Part shown: piece after piece, positions 50,396-60,036 of the stretch | How positions within the stretch are numbered: position 1 is the first letter of the stretch | Layout: each line of letters opens with the position of its first letter | DNA from: Clostridia bacterium | GTDB taxonomy: Bacteria > Bacillota_A > Clostridia > Oscillospirales > CAG-272 | Direction: 5' to 3' | Assembly (NCBI GenBank): GCA_017468115.1 | Contig: JAFUJS010000021.1 | Coordinates: 1 to 64,000, forward strand | DNA: 64,000 nucleotides | Made by a program: the position numbers and the translations under genes | Notes under the pieces: generated by a model | Database searches by the model: none | Seen by the model: only the letters and a program-made list of their open reading frames with translations | What the model was told of the DNA's origin: nothing

Positions 50396-51565
50396 TCAAA
50401 AATTCTTGTGTCTTTTCTTTCTGCCCCAGCCGGAGCGGTTAACCTGATACTCACGGGCAATGCCAAGGTGTCCCTGCGGCACGTCGTCTGTAATTGTGGA
50501 GCCTGCCGCAATAAATGCGCTGGAGCCAATAGTAACAGGGGAGATTAGTGTGGCATTGTTACCAATTAAGGAGTCGTCCCCAATCTTAATGGAGCTTGCC
50601 TTCTTGGAGTCGCTAAAGTCAACACAAACAACTCCGCTGCCAACAACGGCTCTTGAGCCAACGCTGGCATCGTGCAGCACGCTTCCTGTGCAAATGTGTG
50701 TATTCTGGTTAAGAGTACAGGAGCTGATAAGACAGGAGCTGTCAACCTTTGCCTCGGAAAGAATATGTGTGCCCTTGATTATTGTGTAGGAGTCAACGGT
50801 AACATCTCTTTCAAGGTCGCAGTTTTCAATGGTTGAGGCGCCGATAATACAGCCCTCGCCAATTTCGGAGCCTATAATAGTGGCATTAGGACCGATAACA
50901 CAGCCTGCCATAATTTTGGAGTCAGAAACAATGCTTGTGCCTGCCTTAATAACTGCACCGGGCTGAATTTCTGCCATTGGGGAGATTATAACTCCATCAC
51001 GAAGCTCAATATCAACGCCATTCATAACAAGATAGTCAAGAAGCTCGTGCCTGTATGCCTCCAACTTCTTCAGATAGTCCAGCTTTGATGGCGGAACAGA
51101 TTTTTCAGAGTCAAGAAAATGCGCAGAGAAGGTCTTTGCGGGGCTTTGGTTCATAGCCGCAACAAAGTCGGAGCAGGAGCCAACCTCACAGTCGGTGAGC
51201 ATCTTGCCCTGACCAACGGAAAGATACAGGCTTCTTAAGCTACCAACGGTGGCGTAGCCCACGTCGCTTTTGATTACATAGTCAATAGCACCCTCAATAT
51301 CCTTGGAGCCTGCAAGAAAGGCAAGGGGAGAGGCGAAAACAACAATGTCCTCAAAGGAAGGGGTAATTTTGTGGCTTGCGTTCATAACCTCGTCGTGGTT
51401 AGAGGCCCGCACCACCTCTACATTTAAGCCGATTCTGTGAACTGCGTCGTTAATTTTTCTATATGTGTGCTCGTAAATAGGAGCGCCAAAGGCAATGGTG
51501 GTAACACCATCAGGCAAGTAAGGAACCGTATCCATGTTGCATATGGTAATAAACAGCTTTCTCAT
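50396..51565 (-). CDS. GlmU-like hexapeptide-repeat protein with a degenerate N-terminal domain
   Basis: A 389-residue protein in the usual GlmU position next to pth. The C-terminal half is a left-handed beta helix with the order of a GlmU acetyltransferase: IIGSEIGEGCIIGAS, IKIGDDSLIGNNATLISPVTIG, FIAAGSTITDDVPQG, then LGIAREYQVNRSGWGRKKR. The N-terminal about 160 residues have the size of a short nucleotidyltransferase core, but the LAAGxGTRM signature is missing (MRKLFITICNMDTVPYLP instead). The acetyltransferase His also cannot be placed. It may be a GlmU that lost uridylyltransferase activity, or a new family. Confidence 0.72.
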   Translation of the reverse strand: MRKLFITICNMDTVPYLPDGVTTIAFGAPIYEHTYRKINDAVHRIGLNVEVVRASNHDEVMNASHKITPSFEDIVVFASPLAFLAGSKDIEGAIDYVIKSDVGYATVGSLRSLYLSVGQGKMLTDCEVGSCSDFVAAMNQSPAKTFSAHFLDSEKSVPPSKLDYLKKLEAYRHELLDYLVMNGVDIELRDGVIISPMAEIQPGAVIKAGTSIVSDSKIMAGCVIGPNATIIGSEIGEGCIIGASTIENCDLERDVTVDSYTIIKGTHILSEAKVDSSCLISSCTLNQNTHICTGSVLHDASVGSRAVVGSGVVCVDFSDSKKASSIKIGDDSLIGNNATLISPVTIGSSAFIAAGSTITDDVPQGHLGIAREYQVNRSGWGRKKRHKNF

Positions 51566-51601
51566 ACATGTACCTCGCTTTTTGTACTGAATTTCATTAA
51601 A

Positions 51602-51630
51602 AGTATATCACAAAACAACCAAGGTTGCAA
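51602..51630 (-). promoter_or_regulatory. Promoter of the GlmU-like/pth operon
   Basis: Minus strand TTGCAA (51625-51630), 17-bp spacer, TATACT (51602-51607). It is divergent from the gdpP promoter 20 bp away. Confidence 0.72.
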
Positions 51631-51650
51631 GTACAAATACACAAAACTAC

Positions 51651-51679
51651 TTTACAAAATAATAAAAATATGCTAAGAT
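51651..51679 (+). promoter_or_regulatory. Promoter of the gdpP operon
   Basis: TTTACA (51651-51656), 17-bp spacer, TAAGAT (51674-51679); AAAAAGGAGG before the ATG at 51723. Confidence 0.6.
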
Positions 51680-51722
51680 ATAATATAATTATAAAGAAAT
51701 AAGCTAAAAAGGAGGTCGTTTT

Positions 51723-53723
51723 ATGAAAAGGAAAATTGACTTCAAGAGTATAATTATAAAATCTATTTTGCCAATTATTGCAATCTTAGTTGTAGTAGCT
51801 GATATTATTATGGTTGTAAAGCTTCCAAGCAAGGCTGTGCCCCTGGGCATTGGCGGCGCATGCATATTTGCTTCCATTATGGTAATTTGGTTTATCTTTT
51901 TTGCATCCTCTACCTCGGGCACCAAGGAAAAGGGCAAGCCTGTGCTTAGCGGAATTATGTACGACAAGATAAACTCGCTTAGTGAGCCTGCGCTCATTTG
52001 CGACATCAACCACAAAATCATTTGGGCAAACCCATATACAGCTGTGGCAGTCGGCAAAAGGTCCGTGCTTGGAGACAATGCCTACAATCTGCTCTCCTAC
52101 CGTGCAGGTGAGGAAAAATCGCAAAAGAACGACGAGGAGGCAAGAATTGTCCTAGGTGGCGAGACCTACATTGTTGAGGAAACAGGCGTTAATAGCGGAA
52201 ATGAGCGCTATTATCTTTTGACCCTGCGTAATATTACCGAGCAGGCAAGGTTGGAGCAGTTTATTGATGACGACGAAAAGGTTGTTGCGTACGTTATCGT
52301 AGATAATCTTGACGAGCTTCTTCGCTTTGAGCAGGAAAGATATCGTGAAATTGCCGCTAAGGTTGAGGCAATGCTCAGGGATTGGTGTGAGTCCTGCAGC
52401 GGACTCCTTCGTGAGTACGAGAAGGACAAGTACCTGTTCATTTTCAATGGCATTGACCTAAATCGCTTCATTGAGGAAAAGTTCTCAATACTCGACAAGG
52501 TAAGAGAAATCCGTGTTGGCTCCGGCAGTATTCCCGTTACCCTTTCTATCGGTGTTGCAAGAGTTGACGGACCTATGGCGGAGAAGGAAAAGATGGCGCA
52601 CCAGGCGCTTGACTCCGCACTTCAGCGTGGCGGCGACCAGGCTGCTGTCAGAATCGACGACCAAATCACCTATTACGGCGGAAAGACAAACACGCTTCAA
52701 AACAGAACCAAGGTTCGTTCCCGTGTTATCGCAAACGAGCTTGCCAATAGAATTGCCAGTGCCTCTAACGTGCTTGTTATGGGTCACGCATTCCCCGACT
52801 ACGATGCCATTGGCGCATCAGCAGGCATTGCACGCCTTGCTATGTACTGTGGCGTTAAGGTTAATATTATTACAAACTTCAAGGATTCAAACGTTAAAAG
52901 ATGTATGAAAATCCTTGAGAAGGACGAGCATTATAAGGGCGTTTTTGTAAACGCATCAAAGGGTCTTGATTTAGTAAGACCCGACACACTTCTTATTGTT
53001 GTGGACGTTAATAATCCGAGGATGTTTGAGTCAAAGGATGTGGCAAAGCAGGTTGACGACATCATCTTTATTGACCACCACAGAAAAACCGGCGAATTTG
53101 AAAAGCTTGAGAAGGAGCCGGCGCTTACCTATATCGACCCATCTGCATCCAGCGCAAGTGAAATTGTTACAGAGATTTTGGAGCATGCGCTCCCTGCTGA
53201 CTATTTGACCCCAACCGATGCAGATATGCTTTATGCCGGCATTATTCTTGACACAAAGCACTTTGTCAAGGGTACAGGCACAAAGACCCACTCTGCGTCT
53301 ATGTTCCTTCGTGACCATGGCGCAACCTACGAGAGCATTCAGGAGCTGTTTAAGACCAATATTGCCGAATATAAGAGAGAGGCAAGGCTGGGGGAAAAGG
53401 CTGAGATTTACCGTAACTGCGTTGCAATCGTTGTAAACGCAAACGGCACAGATTCCTCTGACAAGATTCTTGCCGCTAAGGTTGCAGACGAGCTTCTTAC
53501 CGTTGAAAGCGTAAGCGCAAGCTTTGCACTTGTAAAGATTGGCAATCTTGTGCACATTTCCGCGCGCTCAAACGGCACAATCAACGTTCAGCTTATTGTT
53601 GAAAAGCTTGGTGGCGGCGGCAGATACGACGAGGCAGGCGCACAGGTTAAGGACAGCGAGGTTGCACACGTGCTTCTAAGGCTCAAGCAGGCTATTGACG
53701 AATACATTAATTTGGAGGAATAA
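51723..53723 (+). CDS. gdpP: Cyclic-di-AMP phosphodiesterase GdpP
   Basis: A 666-residue membrane enzyme that breaks down c-di-AMP, the messenger for potassium and envelope homeostasis. Two N-terminal helices (about 12-32 and 36-58) precede a PAS-like region (about 75-160). A degenerate GGDEF domain (about 165-310) lacks a clear GGDEF. The DHH domain has HAFPDYDAIG, VDVNN and IDHHRKTG, and DHHA1 ends in GGGGRYDEAG. The DHH metal ligands are present. First gene of an operon with rplI and dnaB, as in many Firmicutes. Confidence 0.93.
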   Translation: MKRKIDFKSIIIKSILPIIAILVVVADIIMVVKLPSKAVPLGIGGACIFASIMVIWFIFFASSTSGTKEKGKPVLSGIMYDKINSLSEPALICDINHKIIWANPYTAVAVGKRSVLGDNAYNLLSYRAGEEKSQKNDEEARIVLGGETYIVEETGVNSGNERYYLLTLRNITEQARLEQFIDDDEKVVAYVIVDNLDELLRFEQERYREIAAKVEAMLRDWCESCSGLLREYEKDKYLFIFNGIDLNRFIEEKFSILDKVREIRVGSGSIPVTLSIGVARVDGPMAEKEKMAHQALDSALQRGGDQAAVRIDDQITYYGGKTNTLQNRTKVRSRVIANELANRIASASNVLVMGHAFPDYDAIGASAGIARLAMYCGVKVNIITNFKDSNVKRCMKILEKDEHYKGVFVNASKGLDLVRPDTLLIVVDVNNPRMFESKDVAKQVDDIIFIDHHRKTGEFEKLEKEPALTYIDPSASSASEIVTEILEHALPADYLTPTDADMLYAGIILDTKHFVKGTGTKTHSASMFLRDHGATYESIQELFKTNIAEYKREARLGEKAEIYRNCVAIVVNANGTDSSDKILAAKVADELLTVESVSASFALVKIGNLVHISARSNGTINVQLIVEKLGGGGRYDEAGAQVKDSEVAHVLLRLKQAIDEYINLEE

Positions 53724-54170
53724 ATGAAGGTAGTACTTTTACAGGATGTAAAATCCCAAGGCAAGAAAAATCAGATTATTGATGTGTCCGAGGGCTATGC
53801 AAGAAACTTTCTTTTCCCAAGAAAGCTTGCTATCGTTGCGGATGCAAAGGCTATAAACGACGTTAAAAACAAGGAAAGCTCCGACAAGCACAAAAAAGAG
53901 GTTGAAAAGGCAGAGGCACAGGCACTTGCCGGCAAAATCTCCGAGGTTACCGTCAAGATTGCCGCAGAGGCAGGAGGCGACGGTAGATTTTACGGTGCGG
54001 TTACCGCAAAGGATATTAGCGAGGCTATAAAGGCGCAGGCAGGGCTTGATGTTGACAAGAGAAAAATCGTGCTTGACGCACCCATTAAGGCGTTTGGCAC
54101 ATACAAGCTCGATGTTAAGGTTTACCCCGACGTTGTTGGTAAGCTGACAGTGGCAGTTGTGGAGAAATAA
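53724..54170 (+). CDS. rplI: Ribosomal protein bL9
   Basis: A 148-residue protein binding 23S rRNA at the base of the L1 stalk. [33 protein letters not shown] is the N-terminal domain pattern of bL9 (quoted in part: GYARNFLFP), followed by the long connecting helix and a C-terminal domain with [13 protein letters not shown] follows the gdpP stop directly. Confidence 0.96.
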   Translation: MKVVLLQDVKSQGKKNQIIDVSEGYARNFLFPRKLAIVADAKAINDVKNKESSDKHKKEVEKAEAQALAGKISEVTVKIAAEAGGDGRFYGAVTAKDISEAIKAQAGLDVDKRKIVLDAPIKAFGTYKLDVKVYPDVVGKLTVAVVEK

Positions 54171-54171
54171 G

Positions 54172-55512
54172 ATGGACGCATTACAGAGAAAAATGCCTTA
54201 TTCTATTGATGCGGAGCAGGCAGTTTTAGGCTCAATTATCATTGACCCCGAAAAATGCTTTGATGCTGTTGCACAAATTTTGAAGGCTGACGACTTTTAT
54301 CACGATACCCACGCAAGAATTTACGAGGTTATGATGGACTTCAGATACAACAGCAAGCCCATTGACTTAGTTACCCTTCTTGCAAATTTGGTTAGCGGTG
54401 GAGTATATAATGACGAGGCAGAGGCGCGCTCCTACATTAAGCTTCTCATTGATACCACCCCAACCACCTCAAACGTGAAGGATTACGCAAAGATTGTTTA
54501 CGACAAAAGCGTGCTCCGCCGTTTGATTTTGGCATCAGAGGAAATCCAGAAGGACGCATATAGCGAGGGCGACAAGGTTGAAAACATTGTTGACGCTGCC
54601 GAGCAGAGGATTTTTGAAATTGCCGAGAATAACGAAAAGAGAGATTTTGTCCACATTAAGGACGTAATCTATAAAACCTACGAGCATCTGAACCAGCTCC
54701 AAACTGCCTCTAAGGAGGACATTCTGGGTCTTCCCACAGGCTATTCCGACCTTGACAAGGTTGTGGTTGGCTTCGGTAAGGGCGACCTTGTTATCGTTGG
54801 CGCCCGTCCCGGTGTTGGTAAAACCTCGTTTTGCTTGAACCTTGGCACAAATATTGCCAAGAAATCAAAGAAGGCTGTTTGTATGTTCTCTCTCGAGATG
54901 TCAAACGAGCAGCTTGTTTCAAGAATTATTGCCAGCGAGGCTATGGTTGACTCTCAAAAGCTCCGTACAGGTGCTCTTGAGCCGTCCGATTGGGAAAAGA
55001 TTGCAAACGCAACAGCGATTCTTTCCGAAACAAACATTTACATAGACGATACCACCGACGTTTCTATTACCGCTATGAAGGCAAAGCTGAGAAGAATCAA
55101 AAATCTCGGTCTTGTTGTAGTTGACTACCTTCAGCTTATGGAATCGGAAAATAAGCGCAGGGACGGTAGCCGTGTAAACGAAATTGCAGAAATTTCAAGA
55201 GGACTTAAGATTCTTGCAAAGGAGCTCAATGTTCCTGTTATCACCTGCTCCCAGCTCTCCCGTGGAACTGAAAAGGAGAAGGAGAGAAAGCCTATGCTTT
55301 CCGACCTTCGTGATTCCGGTTCTATCGAGCAGGACGCAGATATGGTTATCTTTTTGTCAAGGGACTATTATGGCAACGACCCGGAAAAGGCGAATTTGGT
55401 TGACGTTATCGTTGCTAAAAACCGTCATGGCGGACTTGGCACTGTTCAAATGAGCTGGCTTGGTCAATACACCAAGTTTTCAACTCTTGAAAACGGAATA
55501 GTTGAGTATTAA
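54172..55512 (+). CDS. dnaB: Replicative DNA helicase
   Basis: A 446-residue hexameric helicase that unwinds the replication fork. N-terminal domain PYSIDAEQAVLGSIIID, linker, then RecA-like ATPase with Walker A GARPGVGKTSF, Walker B LVVVDYLQLM and the arginine-finger-like SRGTEKEKERKP region. Start at 54172 (MDALQRKMPYS), just after the rplI stop; an earlier in-frame start overlaps rplI. Confidence 0.95.
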   Translation: MDALQRKMPYSIDAEQAVLGSIIIDPEKCFDAVAQILKADDFYHDTHARIYEVMMDFRYNSKPIDLVTLLANLVSGGVYNDEAEARSYIKLLIDTTPTTSNVKDYAKIVYDKSVLRRLILASEEIQKDAYSEGDKVENIVDAAEQRIFEIAENNEKRDFVHIKDVIYKTYEHLNQLQTASKEDILGLPTGYSDLDKVVVGFGKGDLVIVGARPGVGKTSFCLNLGTNIAKKSKKAVCMFSLEMSNEQLVSRIIASEAMVDSQKLRTGALEPSDWEKIANATAILSETNIYIDDTTDVSITAMKAKLRRIKNLGLVVVDYLQLMESENKRRDGSRVNEIAEISRGLKILAKELNVPVITCSQLSRGTEKEKERKPMLSDLRDSGSIEQDADMVIFLSRDYYGNDPEKANLVDVIVAKNRHGGLGTVQMSWLGQYTKFSTLENGIVEY

Positions 55513-55521
55513 GGAGTAATT

Positions 55522-55812
55522 ATGAAAAACGAAAGATTTGTAGATAAGCTCTTTGGCGAAGATGAGGACAATGTTTTCATCAAGGACAACGACGGCAAGG
55601 AAATTGAATTTAAGCAGGTTGCGGTAGTTGACTACGAAGCAAACTACTATGCAATTTTAGAGCCTGTTACAGCCATTGAGGGCGTTGAAGAGGACGAGCT
55701 TATGGTGTTCCTTATCGACGAGGAAAACGACTGTGTGGTTTACCTTGAGGACGAGGACCTTATGGAAAAGGTGTTCGACGCATTTATCGAAATGCTGGAC
55801 GACGAGGAATAA
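55522..55812 (+). CDS. DUF1292 family protein
   Basis: A 96-residue acidic protein (FKQVAVVDYEANYYAILEP ... EDDELMVFLIDEE type) of DUF1292, common in Firmicutes, function unknown. Usually found near ruvX/alaS genes, so its place after dnaB is unusual. RBS GGAG; 9-nt gap from dnaB. Confidence 0.86.
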   Translation: MKNERFVDKLFGEDEDNVFIKDNDGKEIEFKQVAVVDYEANYYAILEPVTAIEGVEEDELMVFLIDEENDCVVYLEDEDLMEKVFDAFIEMLDDEE

Positions 55813-55818
55813 AAAATA

Positions 55819-55843
55819 GTGCCACCTCAAGGGTGGCATTATT
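55819..55843 (+). terminator. Weak terminator after the DUF1292 gene
   Basis: TGCCACC/GGTGGCA stem, TCAAG loop, then TTATT. Confidence 0.5.
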
Positions 55844-55905
55844 AACATACCGCAAGGGGCAAGCCTTGAATTAGGGCCGGCTCCAATGATTGAAGGGAGA
55901 AAACT

Positions 55906-57885
55906 ATGAAGGGGAAGGCTTTTTTGCCTATTACCAAGGCTGAGTGCGAGGCGCTGGGCTGGGATGCGCCGGACTTTGTATATGTCAGCGGTGATGCCTA
56001 TGTGGACCACCCGTCCTTTGGCACGGCTATTATTACAAGAGTCCTTGAAAACGCAGGCTTCAGGGTTGCGGTTTTGGCGCAGCCGGACTATAAAAGCTGT
56101 GAGGATTTTAAGCGCTTTGGCAGACCACGCTTAGGCTTTCTTGTTAGCGCAGGCAACATAGACTCAATGGTTGCCCACTACACGGTTTCCAAGAAAAAGC
56201 GCTCCTACGACTACTATTCCCCCGGCGGGAAAATGGGCAAGCGTCCCGACAGAGCTCTAATAGTTTATTCCAACAGAATAAGAGAGGCGTATGGCGATGT
56301 ACCGATTATTCTTGGGGGACTTGAGGCGTCCCTTCGCCGCTTTGCCCACTACGACTATTGGGACAACAAAATCAGACGCAGTGTGCTTGTTGACTCTCGT
56401 GCTGACATTCTTACCTACGGTATGGGCGAGAATATTATTCTAAGAATAGCAAGGCTTCTTGACAAGGGCGTGCCTGTAAAGAAAATCCGTGGGGAGCGTG
56501 GCTGTGTCTACCTCTGTAAAAGAGAGGACGAGGTTCCCTTTGAGGTTTGCTGTGAGCTTGACTTTAACAAAATCAAGGAGGACAAGGAAGAATACGCCCG
56601 TGCCTTCGGTATTCAATACAAGAACCAAGACGCTATTTCCGGCAAGGCAATAGTAGAATATTACGACAACAAAAAGCTGGTGCAAAACCCACCCGCATTC
56701 CCTCTTGAAAGAGAGGAGCTGGACAAGGTTTATGCCCTTCCATATATGAGAATGCCCCACTCTGTGTACGAAAAAGAGGGTGGAGTGCCTGCCATTAACG
56801 AGGTTAAATTCTCCATAACACACAACCGTGGCTGCTTTGGCGCATGTAACTTCTGCGCCCTTGCCTTTCATCAGGGCAGACAGGTGCGCTCACGCAGTAT
56901 AGAGTCCTGCGTTGAGGAGGCAAGGCTCATTACGGAAATGAGCGACTTTAAGGGCTACATACACGACGTTGGCGGACCAACTGCCAACTTCAGATACCCA
57001 GCCTGCAAAAAGCAGCTTAAGGACGGAGTGTGCACAAGCAGAAAATGCCTTGTGCCAACACCCTGTAAAAATCTTGAGGTTGATCATAGCGAGTATATAG
57101 AGCTGCTTAACCGAATTCAAGAATTACCAAGGGTTAAAAAGGTATTTATTCGCTCGGGCATTCGCTTTGACTATATGATTTACGACAAGAGTGACGCATT
57201 TTTCAGAAAGCTTGTCCGTGAGCACGTAAGCGGTCAATTAAAGGTTGCGCCGGAGCATTGCTCCTCAAATGTACTAAGGTATATGGGCAAGCCTGATGTT
57301 AGCGTTTACGACAAATTCAGAGAAAAATATTTCAGACTTACAAAGGAATGTGGGCTGGAGCAATATTTGGTTCCATACCTTATGTCCTCACACCCCGGCT
57401 CAAAAATTGATGACGCAATAGAGCTTGCCCTGTATCTTAAGGATCTGGGCTTGAATCCGGAGCAGGTACAGGACTTTTACCCCACACCGGGTACAGCCTC
57501 AACGGTTATGTACTACACAGGCATTAACCCGCTTGATGGCAAAAGGGTTTATCAGCCGGACGACTATCGAGAAAAGCTGATGCAAAGGGCGCTTTTGCAG
57601 TTTCGAAAGCCCGAAAACCGCAACCTTGTAAGAGAGGCGCTGACTAAGGCAGGGCGAGAGGACCTAATCGGCTTTGAGTCCTACTGCCTTGTAAAGCCGG
57701 ACCTGAGAGTAGGCTCCGAATATTTTGAAAAGCAGGGCAAAAATACAAAAAAACCACCCCAAAAAGCCAAAAGGGGCGCAAAAACAGAGGCTCCGAAAAA
57801 GAAAAACCCAGAGCCTAAAAAGGGCACAAAGGGAGCAAAAAACAGACACTCCCCCGCCAAAAATACTAAAAAGGGCAGAAGATAA
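55906..57885 (+). CDS. YgiQ-family radical SAM protein
   Basis: A 659-residue protein with an N-terminal region of the YgiQ type (about 1-290; YYSPGGKMGKRPDRA and ILGGLEASLRRFAHYDYW). The radical SAM 4Fe-4S motif is CFGACNFC (C-x3-C-x2-C) near 310. A DUF3362-like C-terminal part follows, and a Lys/Pro-rich tail of about 60 residues (KKPPQKAKRG, EPKKGTKGAK) that may bind RNA. Substrate is unknown. It stands where dnaA often stands, before rpmH. Confidence 0.88.
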   Translation: MKGKAFLPITKAECEALGWDAPDFVYVSGDAYVDHPSFGTAIITRVLENAGFRVAVLAQPDYKSCEDFKRFGRPRLGFLVSAGNIDSMVAHYTVSKKKRSYDYYSPGGKMGKRPDRALIVYSNRIREAYGDVPIILGGLEASLRRFAHYDYWDNKIRRSVLVDSRADILTYGMGENIILRIARLLDKGVPVKKIRGERGCVYLCKREDEVPFEVCCELDFNKIKEDKEEYARAFGIQYKNQDAISGKAIVEYYDNKKLVQNPPAFPLEREELDKVYALPYMRMPHSVYEKEGGVPAINEVKFSITHNRGCFGACNFCALAFHQGRQVRSRSIESCVEEARLITEMSDFKGYIHDVGGPTANFRYPACKKQLKDGVCTSRKCLVPTPCKNLEVDHSEYIELLNRIQELPRVKKVFIRSGIRFDYMIYDKSDAFFRKLVREHVSGQLKVAPEHCSSNVLRYMGKPDVSVYDKFREKYFRLTKECGLEQYLVPYLMSSHPGSKIDDAIELALYLKDLGLNPEQVQDFYPTPGTASTVMYYTGINPLDGKRVYQPDDYREKLMQRALLQFRKPENRNLVREALTKAGREDLIGFESYCLVKPDLRVGSEYFEKQGKNTKKPPQKAKRGAKTEAPKKKNPEPKKGTKGAKNRHSPAKNTKKGRR

Positions 57886-57929
57886 TACCTCGGCAAGGGC
57901 TAAAAAAAGACATTTGCAGAAAAAAACAC

Positions 57930-57958
57930 TTGACAAACGAGGGTCCTTTGTGTATAAT
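57930..57958 (+). promoter_or_regulatory. Consensus promoter of rpmH
   Basis: TTGACA (57930-57935), 17-bp spacer, TATAAT (57953-57958): both boxes perfect. It drives the rpmH-rnpA cluster. Confidence 0.95.
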
Positions 57959-58046
57959 ATAACTTGTCTTAAAAAATAGAGATATAATTATCTATCAGAT
58001 TGCGTATGTAAATACGGCTTCCAATTTGAACCAAGGAGGTGCTACT

Positions 58047-58181
58047 ATGTTAAGAACTTACCAACCAAAGAAGCGTCAAAGAAAGAAAGAGCACGGCTTC
58101 AGAAAGAGAATGAGAACCGCTGACGGCAGAAAGGTTTTGAAGAGAAGACGCGCTAAAGGCAGAGCAAGACTTACTTACTAA
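58047..58181 (+). CDS. rpmH: Ribosomal protein bL34
   Basis: A 44-residue basic protein of the 50S subunit, [20 protein letters not shown] onward and ending RLTY. Second residue is Leu where most have Lys. Strong RBS CCAAGGAGG. It is short, so easily missed. Followed by a strong terminator. Confidence 0.96.
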   Translation: MLRTYQPKKRQRKKEHGFRKRMRTADGRKVLKRRRAKGRARLTY

Positions 58182-58204
58182 TCGTTAATTGCATGCTTTA
58201 AGTT

Positions 58205-58238
58205 CGGGACTGCTTGGATTAAAGCAGTCCCGTTTTTT
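58205..58238 (+). terminator. Terminator/attenuator between rpmH and rnpA
   Basis: CGGGACTGCTT/AAGCAGTCCCG stem, then TTTTTT. It allows much more rpmH than rnpA from one promoter. A smaller TGCAGG/CCTGCA hairpin at 58289-58306 precedes rnpA. Confidence 0.9.
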
Positions 58239-58326
58239 CGTTCTACCGGAGAACTAAAACACCGGACAGTAATCGTGAAGGATAAAGTGCAGGGGCTAGC
58301 CTGCAAATTTTAGGAAGGAAGCGGTT

Positions 58327-58713
58327 ATGAAGCATATAGCAATCACTGAAAATCATTTATACTCTAAGGCATATGCCAAGGGCGGCAAGGCTGTTACAAA
58401 ATCAGTTATCGTCTATGCCCTGAAGGACTTAAAGGCTAAAAGGCTTATGCTTGCCCACCCTATGAAGCAATTTGTCAACAGAATCGGACTTACGGTTTCC
58501 AAAAAAATCGGCAAGGCGACAGTCAGAAACAGGGTGAAGCGTGTTATACGTGAGGGCTTAAGACAAACAGAAAAGAGCTTTTCAACAAAAAAGGGCTACC
58601 TACTTGTGCTGGTGGCAAGACCGGCCATCATAGAAATGAAGAGCACACAGGTGGCACAGGACATCGAAAGGGCGCTTAAGTCGCTCAAAATTATTGATAA
58701 TGAAAATAATTAG
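58327..58713 (+). CDS. rnpA: Ribonuclease P protein component
   Basis: A 128-residue basic protein that binds RNase P RNA for tRNA 5' processing. The RNR motif is ATVRNRVKRVIRE. Also VSKKIGKA and the NRIGLTVSKK strand. RBS AGGAAG. Overlaps yidD by 14 nt. Confidence 0.95.
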   Translation: MKHIAITENHLYSKAYAKGGKAVTKSVIVYALKDLKAKRLMLAHPMKQFVNRIGLTVSKKIGKATVRNRVKRVIREGLRQTEKSFSTKKGYLLVLVARPAIIEMKSTQVAQDIERALKSLKIIDNENN

Positions 58714-58969
58714 AAAAGTATTTACATTACCGCTTAAGGGTTATAAAAAATACATTTCCCCCTACTTACCAAAGGCGTGTAGATTTACACCGACCTGCTC
58801 CGAGTATGCCATTGAGGCAATTGAAAAATTCGGGGTTATAAGGGGTAGCCTTTTGGCAGGCTACAGGGTGCTTCGCTGCAACCCGTACTCCAAGGGCGGA
58901 TATGACCCGGTGCCTGAGAAATTTACATTCAAAAGGCAACAACAAATTACAGGAGAAACAAATAAATGA
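58700..58969 (+). CDS. yidD: Membrane protein insertion efficiency factor YidD
   Basis: An 89-residue protein with three conserved Cys regions: CRFTPTCSEYA, VLRCNPYSKGGYDPVP and the start KKYISPYLP. It helps YidC insert membrane proteins. The ATG at 58700 overlaps rnpA and has no clear RBS, so it depends on translation of rnpA. Its TGA overlaps the yidC ATG. Confidence 0.93.
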   Translation: MKIIRKVFTLPLKGYKKYISPYLPKACRFTPTCSEYAIEAIEKFGVIRGSLLAGYRVLRCNPYSKGGYDPVPEKFTFKRQQQITGETNK

Positions 58970-60036
58970 ACTTTTGGGATATTTTAGCTACTCCCTTTGC
59001 TTATGTAATGAAGGGCTGCTATTGGCTAACACAGAACTATGTTTTAGCCCTACTCCTATTTGCATTTGTTATGCAAATTTTTATGTGCCTCGTGTTCGGC
59101 ATCAGACAACAAAAGAACATGATTAAGCAAGCAAAGCTTCGCCCCTACGAGGCGATAATTCGTAAAAAGTACGCCGGCAGAACCGACCAGGCTACAATGA
59201 AGAAGATGCAGGAAGAGATTATGGGTCTTTACCAAAAGGAGGGCTACAGCCCACTTGGCGGATGCCTACCAATGATTGTTCAGCTTATCATAATCTTCCC
59301 ACTTTATGAGGTTGTAAGAAGACCGCTTGAGTTTATTTCCGGCTTTGCACAGAACACTTGTAACATTCTTGCAAGCGCATTTGGACTTGACTTTAACGGC
59401 ACAGCTATTCAAATCAGAACCGCTACAAACCTAAGAACACACGACCTTGCGACAATTACCGAAAAGGTACAGGCAATGGTAGGACAACCATACTGGAGCG
59501 AGACAGAGCTGTTCACACAGGAGCACGCAGATGCCGCAATCAGCGAGGTTGAGTATCTTTTGGAAAACAACTCCAAGTTTTTGCCGGACGTTACTATGTT
59601 TGGCGCAGACCTTGGTGTTACCCCATTTGACTCCTTTGGTCAATGGTATTGGTTCCTTATCCTTATTCCGATTTTGAACCTTGGCTTTACCTACCTTTCA
59701 CAGTTCCTTTCCAAGAAAATGACATATCAGCCGGCACAAGAGGGTCAGCAGGCTGCAGGCATGAATTCTATGAAGATTATGCTTTACGCAATGCCGCTTA
59801 TGTCAATGTTCTTTACATTCACCTTCCCGGCTGCTATCGGTATTTACTGGATTTTCAGAACAATTCTTAACACTCTTCAGCAGTTTATTTTGTCAAAGGC
59901 AATGCCTTATCCAAGGTACACCGACGAGGACATTAAGAATATAGAAAAGGAAATGAAGGAAGCCGCAAAGGGCAAAAACAAAAAGCGCCGTGAAATTGAC
60001 GTTACAAACAGCGCAAAGGACGAGGGAGACGAATAA
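58966..60036 (+). CDS. yidC: Membrane protein insertase YidC/Oxa1
   Basis: A 356-residue insertase of the Gram-positive SpoIIIJ/YidC type with five helices. LRPYEAIIRKKYAGR and MGLYQKEGYSPLGGCLPMIVQL match the conserved cytoplasmic loop and TM2 region. A long extra loop of about 110 residues follows FPLYEVVRRPL, and the basic C-terminal tail (KGKNKKRREIDV) contacts ribosomes. No separate lipoprotein signal. TAATG junction with jag. Confidence 0.92.
   Translation: MNFWDILATPFAYVMKGCYWLTQNYVLALLLFAFVMQIFMCLVFGIRQQKNMIKQAKLRPYEAIIRKKYAGRTDQATMKKMQEEIMGLYQKEGYSPLGGCLPMIVQLIIIFPLYEVVRRPLEFISGFAQNTCNILASAFGLDFNGTAIQIRTATNLRTHDLATITEKVQAMVGQPYWSETELFTQEHADAAISEVEYLLENNSKFLPDVTMFGADLGVTPFDSFGQWYWFLILIPILNLGFTYLSQFLSKKMTYQPAQEGQQAAGMNSMKIMLYAMPLMSMFFTFTFPAAIGIYWIFRTILNTLQQFILSKAMPYPRYTDEDIKNIEKEMKEAAKGKNKKRREIDVTNSAKDEGDE

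Noticed and set aside
57886..58046. Replication origin upstream of rpmH
   Set aside because: No DnaA box cluster or AT-rich unwinding repeat noticed, and dnaA is absent.
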